DNA of 64,000 nucleotides from Halomicrobium salinisoli (GTDB taxonomy: Archaea > Halobacteriota > Halobacteria > Halobacteriales > Haloarculaceae): the NCBI RefSeq assembly GCF_020405185.1, contig NZ_CP084463.1, positions 2,976,001 to 3,040,000 of the forward strand, read 5' to 3'. Position numbers and translations under genes: made by a program. Of this stretch, positions 9,147 to 19,203 are shown in pieces. The notes beneath the pieces are model-generated. The model was not told where the DNA came from, made no database searches, and worked only from the letters and a program-made list of their open reading frames with translations. The number at the start of each line of letters is the position of its first letter. The stretch's first letter is position 1.

Positions 9147-10717
9147 ACGCCGCGGAACTGCTGGTCGCCTGTCTGGAACGGGAAGGCGTCGAGCACGTCT
9201 TCGGCATCCCCGGCGAGGAACTGGAGGACCTGCTGTTCGCGATGGCGGACTCCGAGGTGACCTTCGTGCCCACCCGCCACGAGCAGGGCGCGGCGTTCAT
9301 GGCCGACGTCCACGGCCGGCTCACCGGGCAGGCCGGCGTCTGCTGCTCGACGCTGGGGCCGGGCGCGACGAACCTGCTGACCGGCGTCGCCGACGCACAC
9401 CTCGACAAGAGCCCGCTCGTCGCCGTCACCGGCCAGGGCGGGCTCGAGCGGCTCCACAAGGAGAGCCACCAGGCGCTGAACGTCGTCGACCTCTTCGAGC
9501 CCATCACGAAGTGGAACGCGCAGCTCGACGACCCCGACATCGTCGGCGAGGCCGTCCGTAAGGCGTTCAAGCTCGCGGAGTACGAGAAGCCCGGCACGAC
9601 CCACCTGGAGCTCCCCGAAGACGTGGCGAGCGAGAGCACCGAGGAGCGTCCGCTCCCCGGCCGCGAGCGGGTGCGACCGGGCGCGCCCGACCCCGACGCG
9701 CTCGACCGCGCCGTCGACCTGCTCGCGGCGGCCGACCGACCGCTGGTCGTCGCCGGCAACGGCGCCGTCCGGGCCCACGCGGCCGACCGGCTCAGGGCCG
9801 TCGTCGAGGCCGCCGACCTCCCCGTCGTCTCGACGTACATGGGCAAGGGCGCCGTCTCCGACGCCGACGAGCGCTCGCTGATGACCGTCGCATCCGGCGA
9901 CGGCGCGGCGGCGGAGGCCCTCGCGGCGGCCGACCTCCTCCTCGCCGTCGGCTACGACGTCGCCGAGCACGACCCCGCCGAGTGGGACCACGACGGACCG
10001 ATCGTCCACGTCGACTCCGAGCCGGCGGAGGTGTACGCCGCCTACAACCCCGACGTGGAGGTCGTCGCCGACGTCGGCCGGACGCTCCGTGCGCTGACCG
10101 AACGCGCCGAGGACGGCGCGTTCGGCACGGACACGGACTGGTACGGCGACTACCGCGAGCGCGTGCTGGCCGACGTCGATCGGGAACCGGCCGACGAACC
10201 GCCCTTCACCGAGGAGGGCGTGCTGCCCGTCCTGCGGGAGGTCATGGCCGACGAGGACGTCCTCGTCTCCGACGTCGGCAGCCACAAGATGGCCATCGCC
10301 GCGAACTACCCGGCCTACGAGCCCAACACCTGCGTCGTCTCGAACGGCCTCGCGGCCATGGGTATTGCCGTTCCAGGTGCGCTCGCGGCCGATCTGGCCG
10401 TCGAGGGGAACGTCGTCGCCGCGACCGGCGACGGCGGCTTCCTGATGAACGCCGCCGAGCTCGAGACCGCCACCAGGCTGGGCTGTGAGTACGCCGTCGT
10501 CGTCTTCCGCGACGACGACTACGGTCTCATCTCCGAGAAGCAGCTTGACCACACCGGCGACTCCACGGGGACCCGGCTGAGCAACCCCGACCTCACTACC
10601 TTCGCCGAGAGCTTCGGCATCGACGCGTACCGGCCGGAGTCGCCCGGAGAGATCCGGACGGCCCTCGACGAGGCCGTCGGCGGCGGTATGGCGCTCGTCG
10701 AAATCCCCGTCGGATAG
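9143..10717 (+). CDS. Thiamine-diphosphate enzyme, acetolactate synthase large subunit-like
   Basis: The 524-residue product has the three-domain ThDP fold. The N-terminal part carries the catalytic Glu47 in PTRHEQGAAFMADVHGR and CCSTLGPGATNLLTGVADA; the C-terminal part has the ThDP/Mg motif GDGGFLMNAAELETATRLG with FRDDDYGLI near residues 430-460. This GDGG motif and the lack of an adjacent ilvN resemble catabolic acetolactate synthases or other decarboxylases of the family. Its ATGA overlap with the aldehyde dehydrogenase suggests a 2-oxoacid to aldehyde to acid route, which is inference. Confidence 0.85.
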   Translation: MNAAELLVACLEREGVEHVFGIPGEELEDLLFAMADSEVTFVPTRHEQGAAFMADVHGRLTGQAGVCCSTLGPGATNLLTGVADAHLDKSPLVAVTGQGGLERLHKESHQALNVVDLFEPITKWNAQLDDPDIVGEAVRKAFKLAEYEKPGTTHLELPEDVASESTEERPLPGRERVRPGAPDPDALDRAVDLLAAADRPLVVAGNGAVRAHAADRLRAVVEAADLPVVSTYMGKGAVSDADERSLMTVASGDGAAAEALAAADLLLAVGYDVAEHDPAEWDHDGPIVHVDSEPAEVYAAYNPDVEVVADVGRTLRALTERAEDGAFGTDTDWYGDYRERVLADVDREPADEPPFTEEGVLPVLREVMADEDVLVSDVGSHKMAIAANYPAYEPNTCVVSNGLAAMGIAVPGALAADLAVEGNVVAATGDGGFLMNAAELETATRLGCEYAVVVFRDDDYGLISEKQLDHTGDSTGTRLSNPDLTTFAESFGIDAYRPESPGEIRTALDEAVGGGMALVEIPVG

Positions 10718-10776
10718 GCGCTGTGGCCTGGCTCTCGGCGTTCCGGTGCATCTGCCAGTGAGCGGCACCCGAATGG

Positions 10777-10806
10777 GTATAAACTGGATAGCGCTATAGA
10801 GAACCC
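10777..10806 (-). repeat. AT-rich element, weak copy E4
   Basis: Read on the minus strand, this stretch shows CTATAGCGCTATC then GTTTATA, aligned with GATATAGC-N4-TA-N2-ATTTAT of the other copies but with several mismatches. It lies in the 235-bp gap between the acetolactate-synthase-like gene and the M48 protease gene. Confidence 0.3.
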
Positions 10807-10951
10807 CATTCAGTGGGCGAACCCGGTCCGTCGGCCCGCGGCGCGGAGACGCCGCTGCCGTCCGCAGTCGCGGCGCTGCGGCCGAACGCCATCACCGCGA
10901 CCACGTCCGCGGTCGGCAGACGTTTTCTCCGGCCAGACCGAACCGTCGAGC

Positions 10952-11896
10952 ATGGTGGCTGGACGACGACTGGCCCTCGCCGCGGCCGGAGTAGCGGGGC
11001 TGGCCTTCTACCTCGCCGTCGCGTACGTCTGCTACCTCGCCGCCGTCGCGCTCTGGGCGAACCGCCCGAATCCGGTCGCGGTCGTCGTCGGGGTACTCCT
11101 CGGGGCGCTGTTGCTCGGGTACCTGAGCTACCTGACCGGCACCGCCACTCTCCGCCGGCGGCTGGACGCCCGACCGCTCCCCTACCGCCGGGCGCCCGGC
11201 GTTCACGACCGCCTCGACCGCCTGTGCGACCGGATGGGCGTGGCCCGGCCGGAACTGCTCGTCGCGCGCATGGCGGTGCCCAACGCCGTGGCCATCGGCG
11301 GTCGCCGGACTGCGATCGTCATCGACGACCGGCTCTTCCGACTGCTCTCGGGCGCCCAGCTGGAGGCGCTGCTGGCCCACGAGCTCGCACACCTCGAGAA
11401 CGGCGACGCATTCGTCCAGACGCTGGCGTTCAGCGTCGCCCGGACCGTCGTCGGCGTCGCGTCCGTGTCCGTCCTGCCCGTCGCGTTCGTCGCGGGCGGG
11501 CTCGCGCGCGCAGTCGCACTCCTCCGAGGTCGTCCGAACGCGACCCACCGATCGCTCCTGGCGCGGGTCGAACGGTGGGCGATCGGCCTGGTCGGGGCGC
11601 TCGGCCTGCTCGTCACGCTCGCGGCGCTTGCCTACTCCCGGCGCCGCGAGCTCGCCGCGGACGACCGCGCGGCCGAGCTGACCGATCCGCTCGCGCTCGC
11701 GCGCACGCTCCGGCGCATCGAGCGGGCCTCGACGCCGAACCCGGGCCTCCTGACGCCGCTGTACGTCCACGGCGACGACGACGGACCCCTATCGCGGTTG
11801 CTCGCGACGCACCCGCCGATGGGCGAGCGCATCGACCGACTCGTCGAGCGTGCGGAGAGCGACGGCCCACGGCGGTCCGGCCGCATTCGACGCTGA
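10952..11896 (+). CDS. M48 family membrane metalloprotease (HtpX-like)
   Basis: The 314-residue product is a zinc protease of the HtpX/M48 group. Two hydrophobic helices lie in residues 6-65. The zinc motif HELAH is at residues 143-147 (H143, E144, H147) within LLAHELAHLENGD, followed by two more hydrophobic helices and the third ligand region RRRELAADDRAAEL. HtpX enzymes degrade misfolded membrane proteins; that role is inferred here. Confidence 0.88.
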   Translation: MVAGRRLALAAAGVAGLAFYLAVAYVCYLAAVALWANRPNPVAVVVGVLLGALLLGYLSYLTGTATLRRRLDARPLPYRRAPGVHDRLDRLCDRMGVARPELLVARMAVPNAVAIGGRRTAIVIDDRLFRLLSGAQLEALLAHELAHLENGDAFVQTLAFSVARTVVGVASVSVLPVAFVAGGLARAVALLRGRPNATHRSLLARVERWAIGLVGALGLLVTLAALAYSRRRELAADDRAAELTDPLALARTLRRIERASTPNPGLLTPLYVHGDDDGPLSRLLATHPPMGERIDRLVERAESDGPRRSGRIRR

Positions 11897-11909
11897 TGGC
11901 GCCGTTCGG

Positions 11910-12356
11910 CTATCGGGAATCGGCCCCGCCGGTCCGGTCGCGAGGCGGGAGCGCCAGCAGCGTCGCGGCGTAGAACGGCCCGGCGACGACGGCGATCCAG
12001 CAGAAGGACGCCGCGCCCGCGAGGCTCCCGAACAGCAGCAACAGCACCGCCAGCGCGGCGAGCCCGGCGGACTCGATCAACACGAAGTGGGCCCCGCCGA
12101 CGGCGAAGCCCCACAGCGCGCCGGCGCCGGCCACGAGCGCCAGGAAGCCGGCGCGGTCCGAGCGGTCGCCGCACAGCCCCCGCGACCGATCTGCGACGGC
12201 GGCACCGACGCCGGCCAGGACCGGCCCGACGGCCGCCAGGGGGAGGAGGCCGTCCACGGTCGCGTCGCTGCCCACCAGCGTCGCGACCGGAGCGACGGCG
12301 AGGGCACCCAGAGCCAGCGCCAGCCGGGATCGGTCGGAGCGCACGGTCGGCGGCAC
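11910..12356 (-). CDS. Small polytopic membrane protein
   Basis: The product has at least four hydrophobic stretches (LALALGALAVAPVATLV, GLLPLAAVGPVLAGVGAAVA, FLALVAGAGALWGFAVGGAH, LAALAVLLLLFGSLAGAASF) and an Arg-rich end. The start is uncertain: GTG codons at 12356 and 12344 precede the first helix, and an ATG at 12464 would add an Arg-rich extension that looks noncoding. No family recognised. It is convergent with the M48 protease. Confidence 0.55.
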   Translation of the reverse strand: MPPTVRSDRSRLALALGALAVAPVATLVGSDATVDGLLPLAAVGPVLAGVGAAVADRSRGLCGDRSDRAGFLALVAGAGALWGFAVGGAHFVLIESAGLAALAVLLLLFGSLAGAASFCWIAVVAGPFYAATLLALPPRDRTGGADSR

Positions 12357-12466
12357 GGACGAATCCGACAAAGAGGCTCTGGTTCGATCGATTCTCGATA
12401 CGGTCGCTCGCCGGCCGCGGCGGTGACGTGGGAGGGTTCCGCCACCGGACTGAAGCCGATGCACTC

Positions 12467-12498
12467 CATTCGATATAGCCGCATACGATTTATCCCGG
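12467..12498 (+). repeat. AT-rich element, copy E2
   Basis: Contains ATTCGATATAGC, four variable bases, TA, two bases and ATTTATC in the same spacing as the copy at 7613. It lies upstream of the minus-strand membrane protein gene and past the 3' end of the lipoprotein gene. If it were a plus-strand promoter it would transcribe antisense into the lipoprotein gene. Confidence 0.5.
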
Positions 12499-12535
12499 GT
12501 GTTCCCAGGGCGACCCTCCCCCTGACGACCGCGTC

Positions 12536-13390
12536 TCAGTCGCTCTCGACGACGATTTCGACGTCGCCCGAGGACGTCGAAACGTCGACGGTCCGGGAGC
12601 CGTCGCCGACGGTGGTCTCCAGCGTCGATCCGTCGGTCGAGACGTCGAGCCCCGTCGTTTCGATGTCGCCGCTGGTGACGTCGGCGGAGACGGTCGCGCC
12701 GGGTTCGGCCGGAAGCCGGATGGACACGTCCCCGCTGGAGGCGCTCACGTCGACGTCACCCCCGGGGTTGGCCACCGTCACGTCGCCGCTGCTCGTGTCC
12801 GCCGTGACGTTGCCGTCGGCATCGATCACCTCGACGTCGCCGCTGGAGACGTCGACGGTCGCCACGCCGACTGACTGGAGGGTGACGTCGCCGCTGGAGG
12901 TGTCGACCGTGACGTCGCCGTCGACGTCGCGCGCGCGGACGTCGCCGCTGCTCGTGTCCACCGTCGTCGGGCCCCGGACGCCCGTCAGCTCGACGTCACC
13001 GCTCGCGACGTCGATTCGCTCGACGCGGACGTCGGCCGGTACGGTCACGTGAAGGTCCAGCCGCGGCGGGCTGCCGAACCGGAACCAGGCGTCCTCGCGC
13101 TCGACGACGAGTTCGAGGCGGCCGTCCGATCGGTCGGTCGAGAGGGAGACGTCGCCGAGGTCGCCCTCCGAGGCGGCGCGCTTCGTGGCCTGGACTTCGA
13201 CGTCGTCCCGATCGGCGCCCTCGACGGTGACGTCGCCGGCCTCCCCGTCGACGGCGAGGGCCTCACCGGCGTCGTGGGTCGTCGTCTCCGTCTCCTCTAC
13301 GGTCCGGCTCCCGCCCGCGGCCACGCAGCCGGAGAGGGCAGTCGTCGCGGCCAGTCCCGCCAGCACGCTGCGGCGCGTGTGGTACTCCAT
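12536..13390 (-). CDS. Tat lipoprotein with DUF4097-type beta-helix repeats
   Basis: The 284-residue product begins with a Tat-type signal (R6-R7) and lipobox ALSGC (C22), so it should be lipid-anchored outside the membrane. From residue 110 onward it carries about eight repeats of (T/S)SGDV, spaced 18-20 residues apart, the ladder of a right-handed beta-helix as in DUF4097 adhesin-like proteins. Such proteins are of unclear function. The start is supported by TTTAGTG 25-31 nt upstream on the minus strand. Confidence 0.8.
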   Translation of the reverse strand: MEYHTRRSVLAGLAATTALSGCVAAGGSRTVEETETTTHDAGEALAVDGEAGDVTVEGADRDDVEVQATKRAASEGDLGDVSLSTDRSDGRLELVVEREDAWFRFGSPPRLDLHVTVPADVRVERIDVASGDVELTGVRGPTTVDTSSGDVRARDVDGDVTVDTSSGDVTLQSVGVATVDVSSGDVEVIDADGNVTADTSSGDVTVANPGGDVDVSASSGDVSIRLPAEPGATVSADVTSGDIETTGLDVSTDGSTLETTVGDGSRTVDVSTSSGDVEIVVESD

Positions 13391-13573
13391 GTTCAGTCGT
13401 TCTCAGAACTGTCACTAAATACGAACGGCTGGAAGCGGAGCCGTAGTCGCTCTGCCGTCCGAACAAGTGGTGAGAACCGTCCACTCCGGCCCGCTCCGGC
13501 CCGGTCCGTTCCGGCGCGCTTCGGCTCGTTCCGCACGGTTCCCGCAGAACCGCCGAAATCCCGCCGGATGCCT

Positions 13574-13606
13574 CAATAAATTGTATTTCGCTATATCAAA
13601 CAGGCT
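13574..13606 (-). repeat. AT-rich element, copy E3
   Basis: On the minus strand this reads TTTGATATAGC, GAAA, TA, CA, ATTTATT, matching GATATAGC-N4-TA-N2-ATTTAT exactly. It lies in the 290-bp gap between the lipoprotein gene and uvrB. It is about 185 nt from the lipoprotein start, too far for its core promoter. The remainder of the gap is GC-rich with no ORF I trust. Confidence 0.5.
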
Positions 13607-13680
13607 GGTGTCGGCCTACCCTGTGGCCAGGTGAAAGCGCCGTCGAAGCGACAGAGAACGGCTGACGGCGGCGGACCCAG

Positions 13681-15735
<2,055 letters not shown>

Positions 15736-15950
15736 CGGTCTAGCGTAGGGCTCGACGGACTTGAGGCGTGCGCTCCCGGTCGGACGCGACGCGGACGTGG
15801 GGTCAGTATCGGAGATGTTCAGCCCGTCCGACCCACGATACATCGCGCGCCGCTGTATCGAATCCGCCGCGTTCACCCGCGGTGCTCGGTCAGGCTCTGT
15901 CTGCGGGACTCGGAAACACTCCTTTCAGCGTGGCGTCCGAAGGAATTGAC

Positions 15951-16358
15951 ATGCAGGTCATCTGCACCGACGGGACGATTTTCTCCTGCGAGGGCTACGA
16001 ACTCACGGAGTACGGCGTCGTGATCTACGACCAGGAACACGACTCGGACGAGGAGCGCGACCGCTACGGCGGCGACCCGGAGCAGGTCGGCTACGTCCCG
16101 CACGACCGGCTGTGGTACGTCCTGCCGGACGGCGTCACGCCGAACGTCAGCGGCGTCCGGGGAGTACAGTCCCGGCAGCCACAGGGCGCGGGCCAGCCCG
16201 GGTCGCCGCAGGCGGGACAGGCCGGACAGTCGGCGAACCAGGGCGTGCAACCGGCGAATCAGGGCGGTCAGCCGACGAATCGGACCGGGCAGCCGTCACC
16301 CGGTCGGGGAACGAACGCCGGCCGGGGGACACCGCCGGGTCGAGAGACGCGGCGCTGA
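15951..16358 (+). CDS. Haloarchaeal conserved small protein with Gln/Gly-rich tail
   Basis: The 135-residue product has a compact N-terminal part (MQVICTDGTIFSCEGYEL, then YGVVIYDQ and VGYVPHDRLWYVLPDG) and a low-complexity C-terminal half rich in Gln, Gly, Pro and Asn with repeats like NQG(V/G)QP. The start at 15951 is chosen because upstream codons are Arg/Ser-rich shadow sequence. The first part resembles small haloarchaeal proteins of unknown role. Confidence 0.6.
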   Translation: MQVICTDGTIFSCEGYELTEYGVVIYDQEHDSDEERDRYGGDPEQVGYVPHDRLWYVLPDGVTPNVSGVRGVQSRQPQGAGQPGSPQAGQAGQSANQGVQPANQGGQPTNRTGQPSPGRGTNAGRGTPPGRETRR

Positions 16359-16379
16359 CGCGACGGTCGCGGCGGGCGG

Positions 16380-17312
16380 CTACGCGCTCGCGGCGGGCGC
16401 GACGCGGTCGGCCACCCGGCGGAGCGTCAGCGAGGAGAGGAGCGAGCAGCCGACGTACCAGACCATCCAGGCCTGGACCGGCCCGACCAGCCGCGCCGTC
16501 CAGGCGACCCGACCGAGGAACGGGAAGACCGTGGCCGCCGGCGTAATGGCGGCGGCCGGCGCCGCCACCAGCCACGAGAGCCACAGGAAGACCGGCGCCG
16601 TCACCAGGACGGTCCAGGCCATCGGCCGGAGCAGCCCTTTCATCGCGGCGAACTGGTCGGTCAGCAGGTCGCGCTGCTCGGCCTCCAGGCGCTCGACGGC
16701 CGCCTCGTCGCCGCGTTCGCGGGCCGCCGACAGCCGCTCGCGGACGTCCTCCATCCGCTCCTTGACGCGTTCCATGCGCTCCGCGTCCCGGAGGCGTCGC
16801 TGGAGCGCGGTCGTGACGACCGTCGTCGCGACGGCCAGCAGGGCGACGGTGGCGACGAACGGCAGGGCGGCCTCGACCGGCCCCAGCACCGCGTGCATCG
16901 CCTGGCCGACGGCGTCGCGAACGGGCGCGAACTGGTAGCTGGCCATCAGGGCCAGCGACGCGACGCCGGCGACCTTGTCGCGTCGGGTCCAACTGGTCGC
17001 GTCGTCGGTGTCGGCGGTGCCTTCGACGGCGGACGGGTCGTCGCTCGCCGCAGCCTCGGCCGCCCCGGGTTCGACGTCGCAGTCGTCCAGCACCGCCCGC
17101 GCCGCCGTGGGGTCGGCCACGACGAACCGGTCGCCGGCGGGGACCAGCAGGCCGGCGTCGAGCAACCGGCCCCACTGCTCGGCGTCGAGCGCGTCGCTGA
17201 CGGTCGCCCAGATCACGGTGCCGTCGCCGGCCTCGGCCCGGTCGAGCGCGACGGCCAGCGCCCGTGCGAGAGCGGGGTCGTCACGGAGTCGGTCTCGGAG
17301 GGCGTCGTCCAT
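16380..17312 (-). CDS. DUF106/EMC3-like membrane insertase homologue
   Basis: The 310-residue product carries the archaeal DUF106 layout: three hydrophobic helices (SLALMASYQFAPVRDAV region; ALPFVATVALLAVATTVVTT; PMAWTVLVTAPVFLWLSWLV) with a charged coiled coil between helices 2 and 3 (RLRDAERMERVKERMEDVRE). DUF106 proteins belong to the YidC/Oxa1/EMC3/TMCO1 superfamily. The N-terminal 120 residues form an extra soluble acidic domain (VIWATVSDALDAEQWGRLLD), which looks like a small winged-helix-type region. Start at 17312 rather than 17339 because it begins MDDALRDRL. Confidence 0.8.
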   Translation of the reverse strand: MDDALRDRLRDDPALARALAVALDRAEAGDGTVIWATVSDALDAEQWGRLLDAGLLVPAGDRFVVADPTAARAVLDDCDVEPGAAEAAASDDPSAVEGTADTDDATSWTRRDKVAGVASLALMASYQFAPVRDAVGQAMHAVLGPVEAALPFVATVALLAVATTVVTTALQRRLRDAERMERVKERMEDVRERLSAARERGDEAAVERLEAEQRDLLTDQFAAMKGLLRPMAWTVLVTAPVFLWLSWLVAAPAAAITPAATVFPFLGRVAWTARLVGPVQAWMVWYVGCSLLSSLTLRRVADRVAPAASA

Positions 17313-17406
17313 AGCTCGGGCTTGACGTGACGCCCTCATGAACTTTGTCGTGGCCAGTCACGACCGGGGCCACGCGAGACGACGAGAAGAGCCGCCCCAG
17401 CGCCGC

Positions 17407-17997
17407 TCAGCAGACGGGCTTGGGGTTGACGCCGAGGTCCTCGAGCGTCTCGAAGTACTCGTCGTAGGCGGCCTCGATCACGTCCTCGGCGGCGGAGCGG
17501 GCGGCGTCCTGATCGGCCTCGGCCAGCGCGTCGAAGGCGCCCTCCCGCAGCTCGTCGACGTCGCTGCTCATCCCGCGGAACGTGCTCGCGGTCTGCGGGT
17601 CGGCCTGCCCGGTGAAGTAGCCGGTCAGCTGGTCGAGCGTGCTGCCGTAGACGAGCGTCCAGGCGACGAAGCCGCCGAGGCGCTCGTCCTCGCCGTCGAG
17701 GGCCGCCAGCGCGTCGTAGACCGCCGGGCGGTCGCCGAGTTCGCGGTCGGGGTCGGCCTCGTCGCGCTGGTCCCCCAGGAGGTCGATGGCCGCGCGGTAG
17801 ACGTCGGCGTCGGCCTCGGCGACCCAGTCCTCGAACGTCTCGGCGCCGTAGCCGGCCAGGTCGGCGGCGCGGGCGCGGACGACGTCGTCCTCCATCTCGC
17901 CCTCGGTGAGGGCGTACAGTGCCTTGGACGACCCCAGCCGCGAGAGGGCGGTGTCGTTCTCCTCGCGCACGGCGTCGACGAACTGGTCCGGTTCCAT
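17407..17997 (-). CDS. Conserved haloarchaeal helical protein, possibly ferritin-like
   Basis: The 196-residue product starts MEPDQFVDAVREENDTALSR and is almost all helical, with Glu and Asp at helix-like intervals (EGEMEDDVV, ETFEDWVAEAD, AAYDEYFETLEDLG) and ends in a single cysteine. Haloarchaeal homologues are often placed near rubrerythrin-type proteins, but I do not see a clear paired ExxH metal motif. Function unproven. Confidence 0.55.
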   Translation of the reverse strand: MEPDQFVDAVREENDTALSRLGSSKALYALTEGEMEDDVVRARAADLAGYGAETFEDWVAEADADVYRAAIDLLGDQRDEADPDRELGDRPAVYDALAALDGEDERLGGFVAWTLVYGSTLDQLTGYFTGQADPQTASTFRGMSSDVDELREGAFDALAEADQDAARSAAEDVIEAAYDEYFETLEDLGVNPKPVC

Positions 17998-18052
17998 ACC
18001 GAACGGTCCGCGCGGACGGGGCTTGTAACCACCGGCATCGGGCCCGACCGCG

Positions 18053-18358
18053 TCAGTCGACGTGGACTCGCGTCACGTGGCCGCCGCAGCCGCACTGGCT
18101 GACGTACTCGTAGTCGACGGTCTCGCCGAAGGCGTCGTCGAGGCGCGGATAGAGGTACGACTCGGGGTCCCCGTGGGCCTCGTGGGTCACGAGGTTGACG
18201 TGGTTGCCCGACGCGGTGTGCTCGACGGCCTCGACGGCCTGTGAGAGGAGGAGATCGCGGTCCTCGCCGTGCTCGGGCTGCTCTAAGTTCGCCGACCAGG
18301 AGTTGTCGTGGACGTGGTCCGTGATCGGTTCGACCTCGTCGTGGGAGACTCCGGACAT
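18053..18358 (-). CDS. CGCGG-motif small protein (candidate rSAM-modified peptide family)
   Basis: The 101-residue product has a His/Asp-rich N-terminus (DHVHDNSWSANLEQPEHGED), a middle GNHVNLVTHEAHGDPESYLY and a C-terminal CGCGG at residues 89-93 followed by HVTRVHV. This matches the haloarchaeal CGCGG proteins that have been proposed as radical-SAM-modified peptides, from memory of family naming. A palindrome at 18396-18409 sits 38 nt before the start codon, linking it to the regulon described here. Radical SAM genes lie 10 kb away. The residues Cys-Gly-Cys could also bind metal. Confidence 0.7.
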   Translation of the reverse strand: MSGVSHDEVEPITDHVHDNSWSANLEQPEHGEDRDLLLSQAVEAVEHTASGNHVNLVTHEAHGDPESYLYPRLDDAFGETVDYEYVSQCGCGGHVTRVHVD

Positions 18359-18395
18359 AGCTGTGGGTTGGCGCCGGACGGGGATAGCGAGGGTG

Positions 18396-18409
18396 CCGAA
18401 CGTGTTCGG
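18396..18409. promoter_or_regulatory. Operator A1: CCGAACGTGTTCGG
   Basis: Perfect palindromic half-sites CCGAAC and GTTCGG with a 2-bp spacer, 38 nt upstream of the CGCGG gene start. Only a weak TATA (CTATCC) lies between, which fits an activator site. Confidence 0.75.
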
Positions 18410-18436
18410 TTCGTGAGGGAGGTCACCGCGCCGGTG

Positions 18437-19081
18437 CTACGCCCGCCCCCGGTCGCCCGAGTTTAGCATGGTCGCGAGCAGTTTCCCCTGCGCGGCGGCG
18501 AGGTGCTCGGCGAGGGTCGACCGCGAGATGCCGAGTTCGTCGGCCACCTCGCCGGCGTTGGCCCCCTTCGGGTACTCGAAGTAGCCCAGGTCGTGGGCCG
18601 TCTCAAGCACCTCCCGCTGGCGCTCGGTGAGGAGGCCGTCGGGCGCGAGGCCGTCGCCGTCGGTGGCCTCGTCCAGGGACCGGAGCCGGCGGATCCGGAC
18701 GCCGTCGAAGGCGTCGCGGAGGCGGTCGACGACCGACCGGACCGTCTCGACGTCGTCGACGCGGGCCGTCACGACGAGGCCGCCGTCCGCCGCGCGGACG
18801 TCCGAGACGGGGCCCGCCAGCTCCTCGATGGACTGGCAGACGCAGGCCGACCCGGCCTCGCGCTCGAAGCGGTAGACCGCCTCGTCGCCGGCCGTGGCCA
18901 CCTGCTCGAGGTCCCCGTCGTCGACGGGGGCGTCGGCAGCGGCCGTGAACTCCTCGGTGACCGGCCCGTCCCCGGCGATCGACGCCCGCTGGACGGACGT
19001 GACGTCGCCGGCGCTCTCGGAGGCCCGCGCCACCGGACACGACCCCGGGTCGTCGACCGCGATCTCCATGGTGACCGCCAT
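18437..19081 (-). CDS. Bat/NarO-like transcription regulator with HTH_10 domain
   Basis: The 214-residue product has a C-terminal HTH_10 domain (LLTERQREVLETAHDLGYFEYP then GISRSTLAEHLAAAQGKLL), typical of the bacterio-opsin activator family. The N-terminal half has three cysteines, C15, C80 and C82, the last two in ACVCQ. Haloferax NarO has a CXnCXCX7C motif whose four cysteines are all needed for denitrifying growth; here the fourth position is G90. Start at 19081 is favoured because the palindrome at 19119 lies exactly 38 nt upstream, as at other genes of the set, suggesting autoregulation. It probably senses oxygen or redox state and controls the operator-A genes; this is inference. Confidence 0.75.
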   Translation of the reverse strand: MAVTMEIAVDDPGSCPVARASESAGDVTSVQRASIAGDGPVTEEFTAAADAPVDDGDLEQVATAGDEAVYRFEREAGSACVCQSIEELAGPVSDVRAADGGLVVTARVDDVETVRSVVDRLRDAFDGVRIRRLRSLDEATDGDGLAPDGLLTERQREVLETAHDLGYFEYPKGANAGEVADELGISRSTLAEHLAAAQGKLLATMLNSGDRGRA

Positions 19082-19118
19082 ATGAGGGGATAGGCTGTCC
19101 GGGACCTTCGGTCCAGAG

Positions 19119-19132
19119 CCGAACCGATTCGG
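19119..19132. promoter_or_regulatory. Operator A2: CCGAACCGATTCGG (one mismatch)
   Basis: Same palindrome with one change (ATTCGG for GTTCGG), 38 nt upstream of the regulator gene. Suggests autoregulation. Confidence 0.6.
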
Positions 19133-19203
19133 TCGCCGGCGAGCCCGCGCGGGGCGAACGGTCGGCAAGAAGACACTTACCGGCGGCGCCGCCAGGCCCG
19201 CGC

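Noticed and set aside
7613..13606. AT-rich elements as ends of an insertion sequence
   Set aside because: There is no transposase frame between them, no target-site duplication and the intervening genes are ordinary chromosomal ones.
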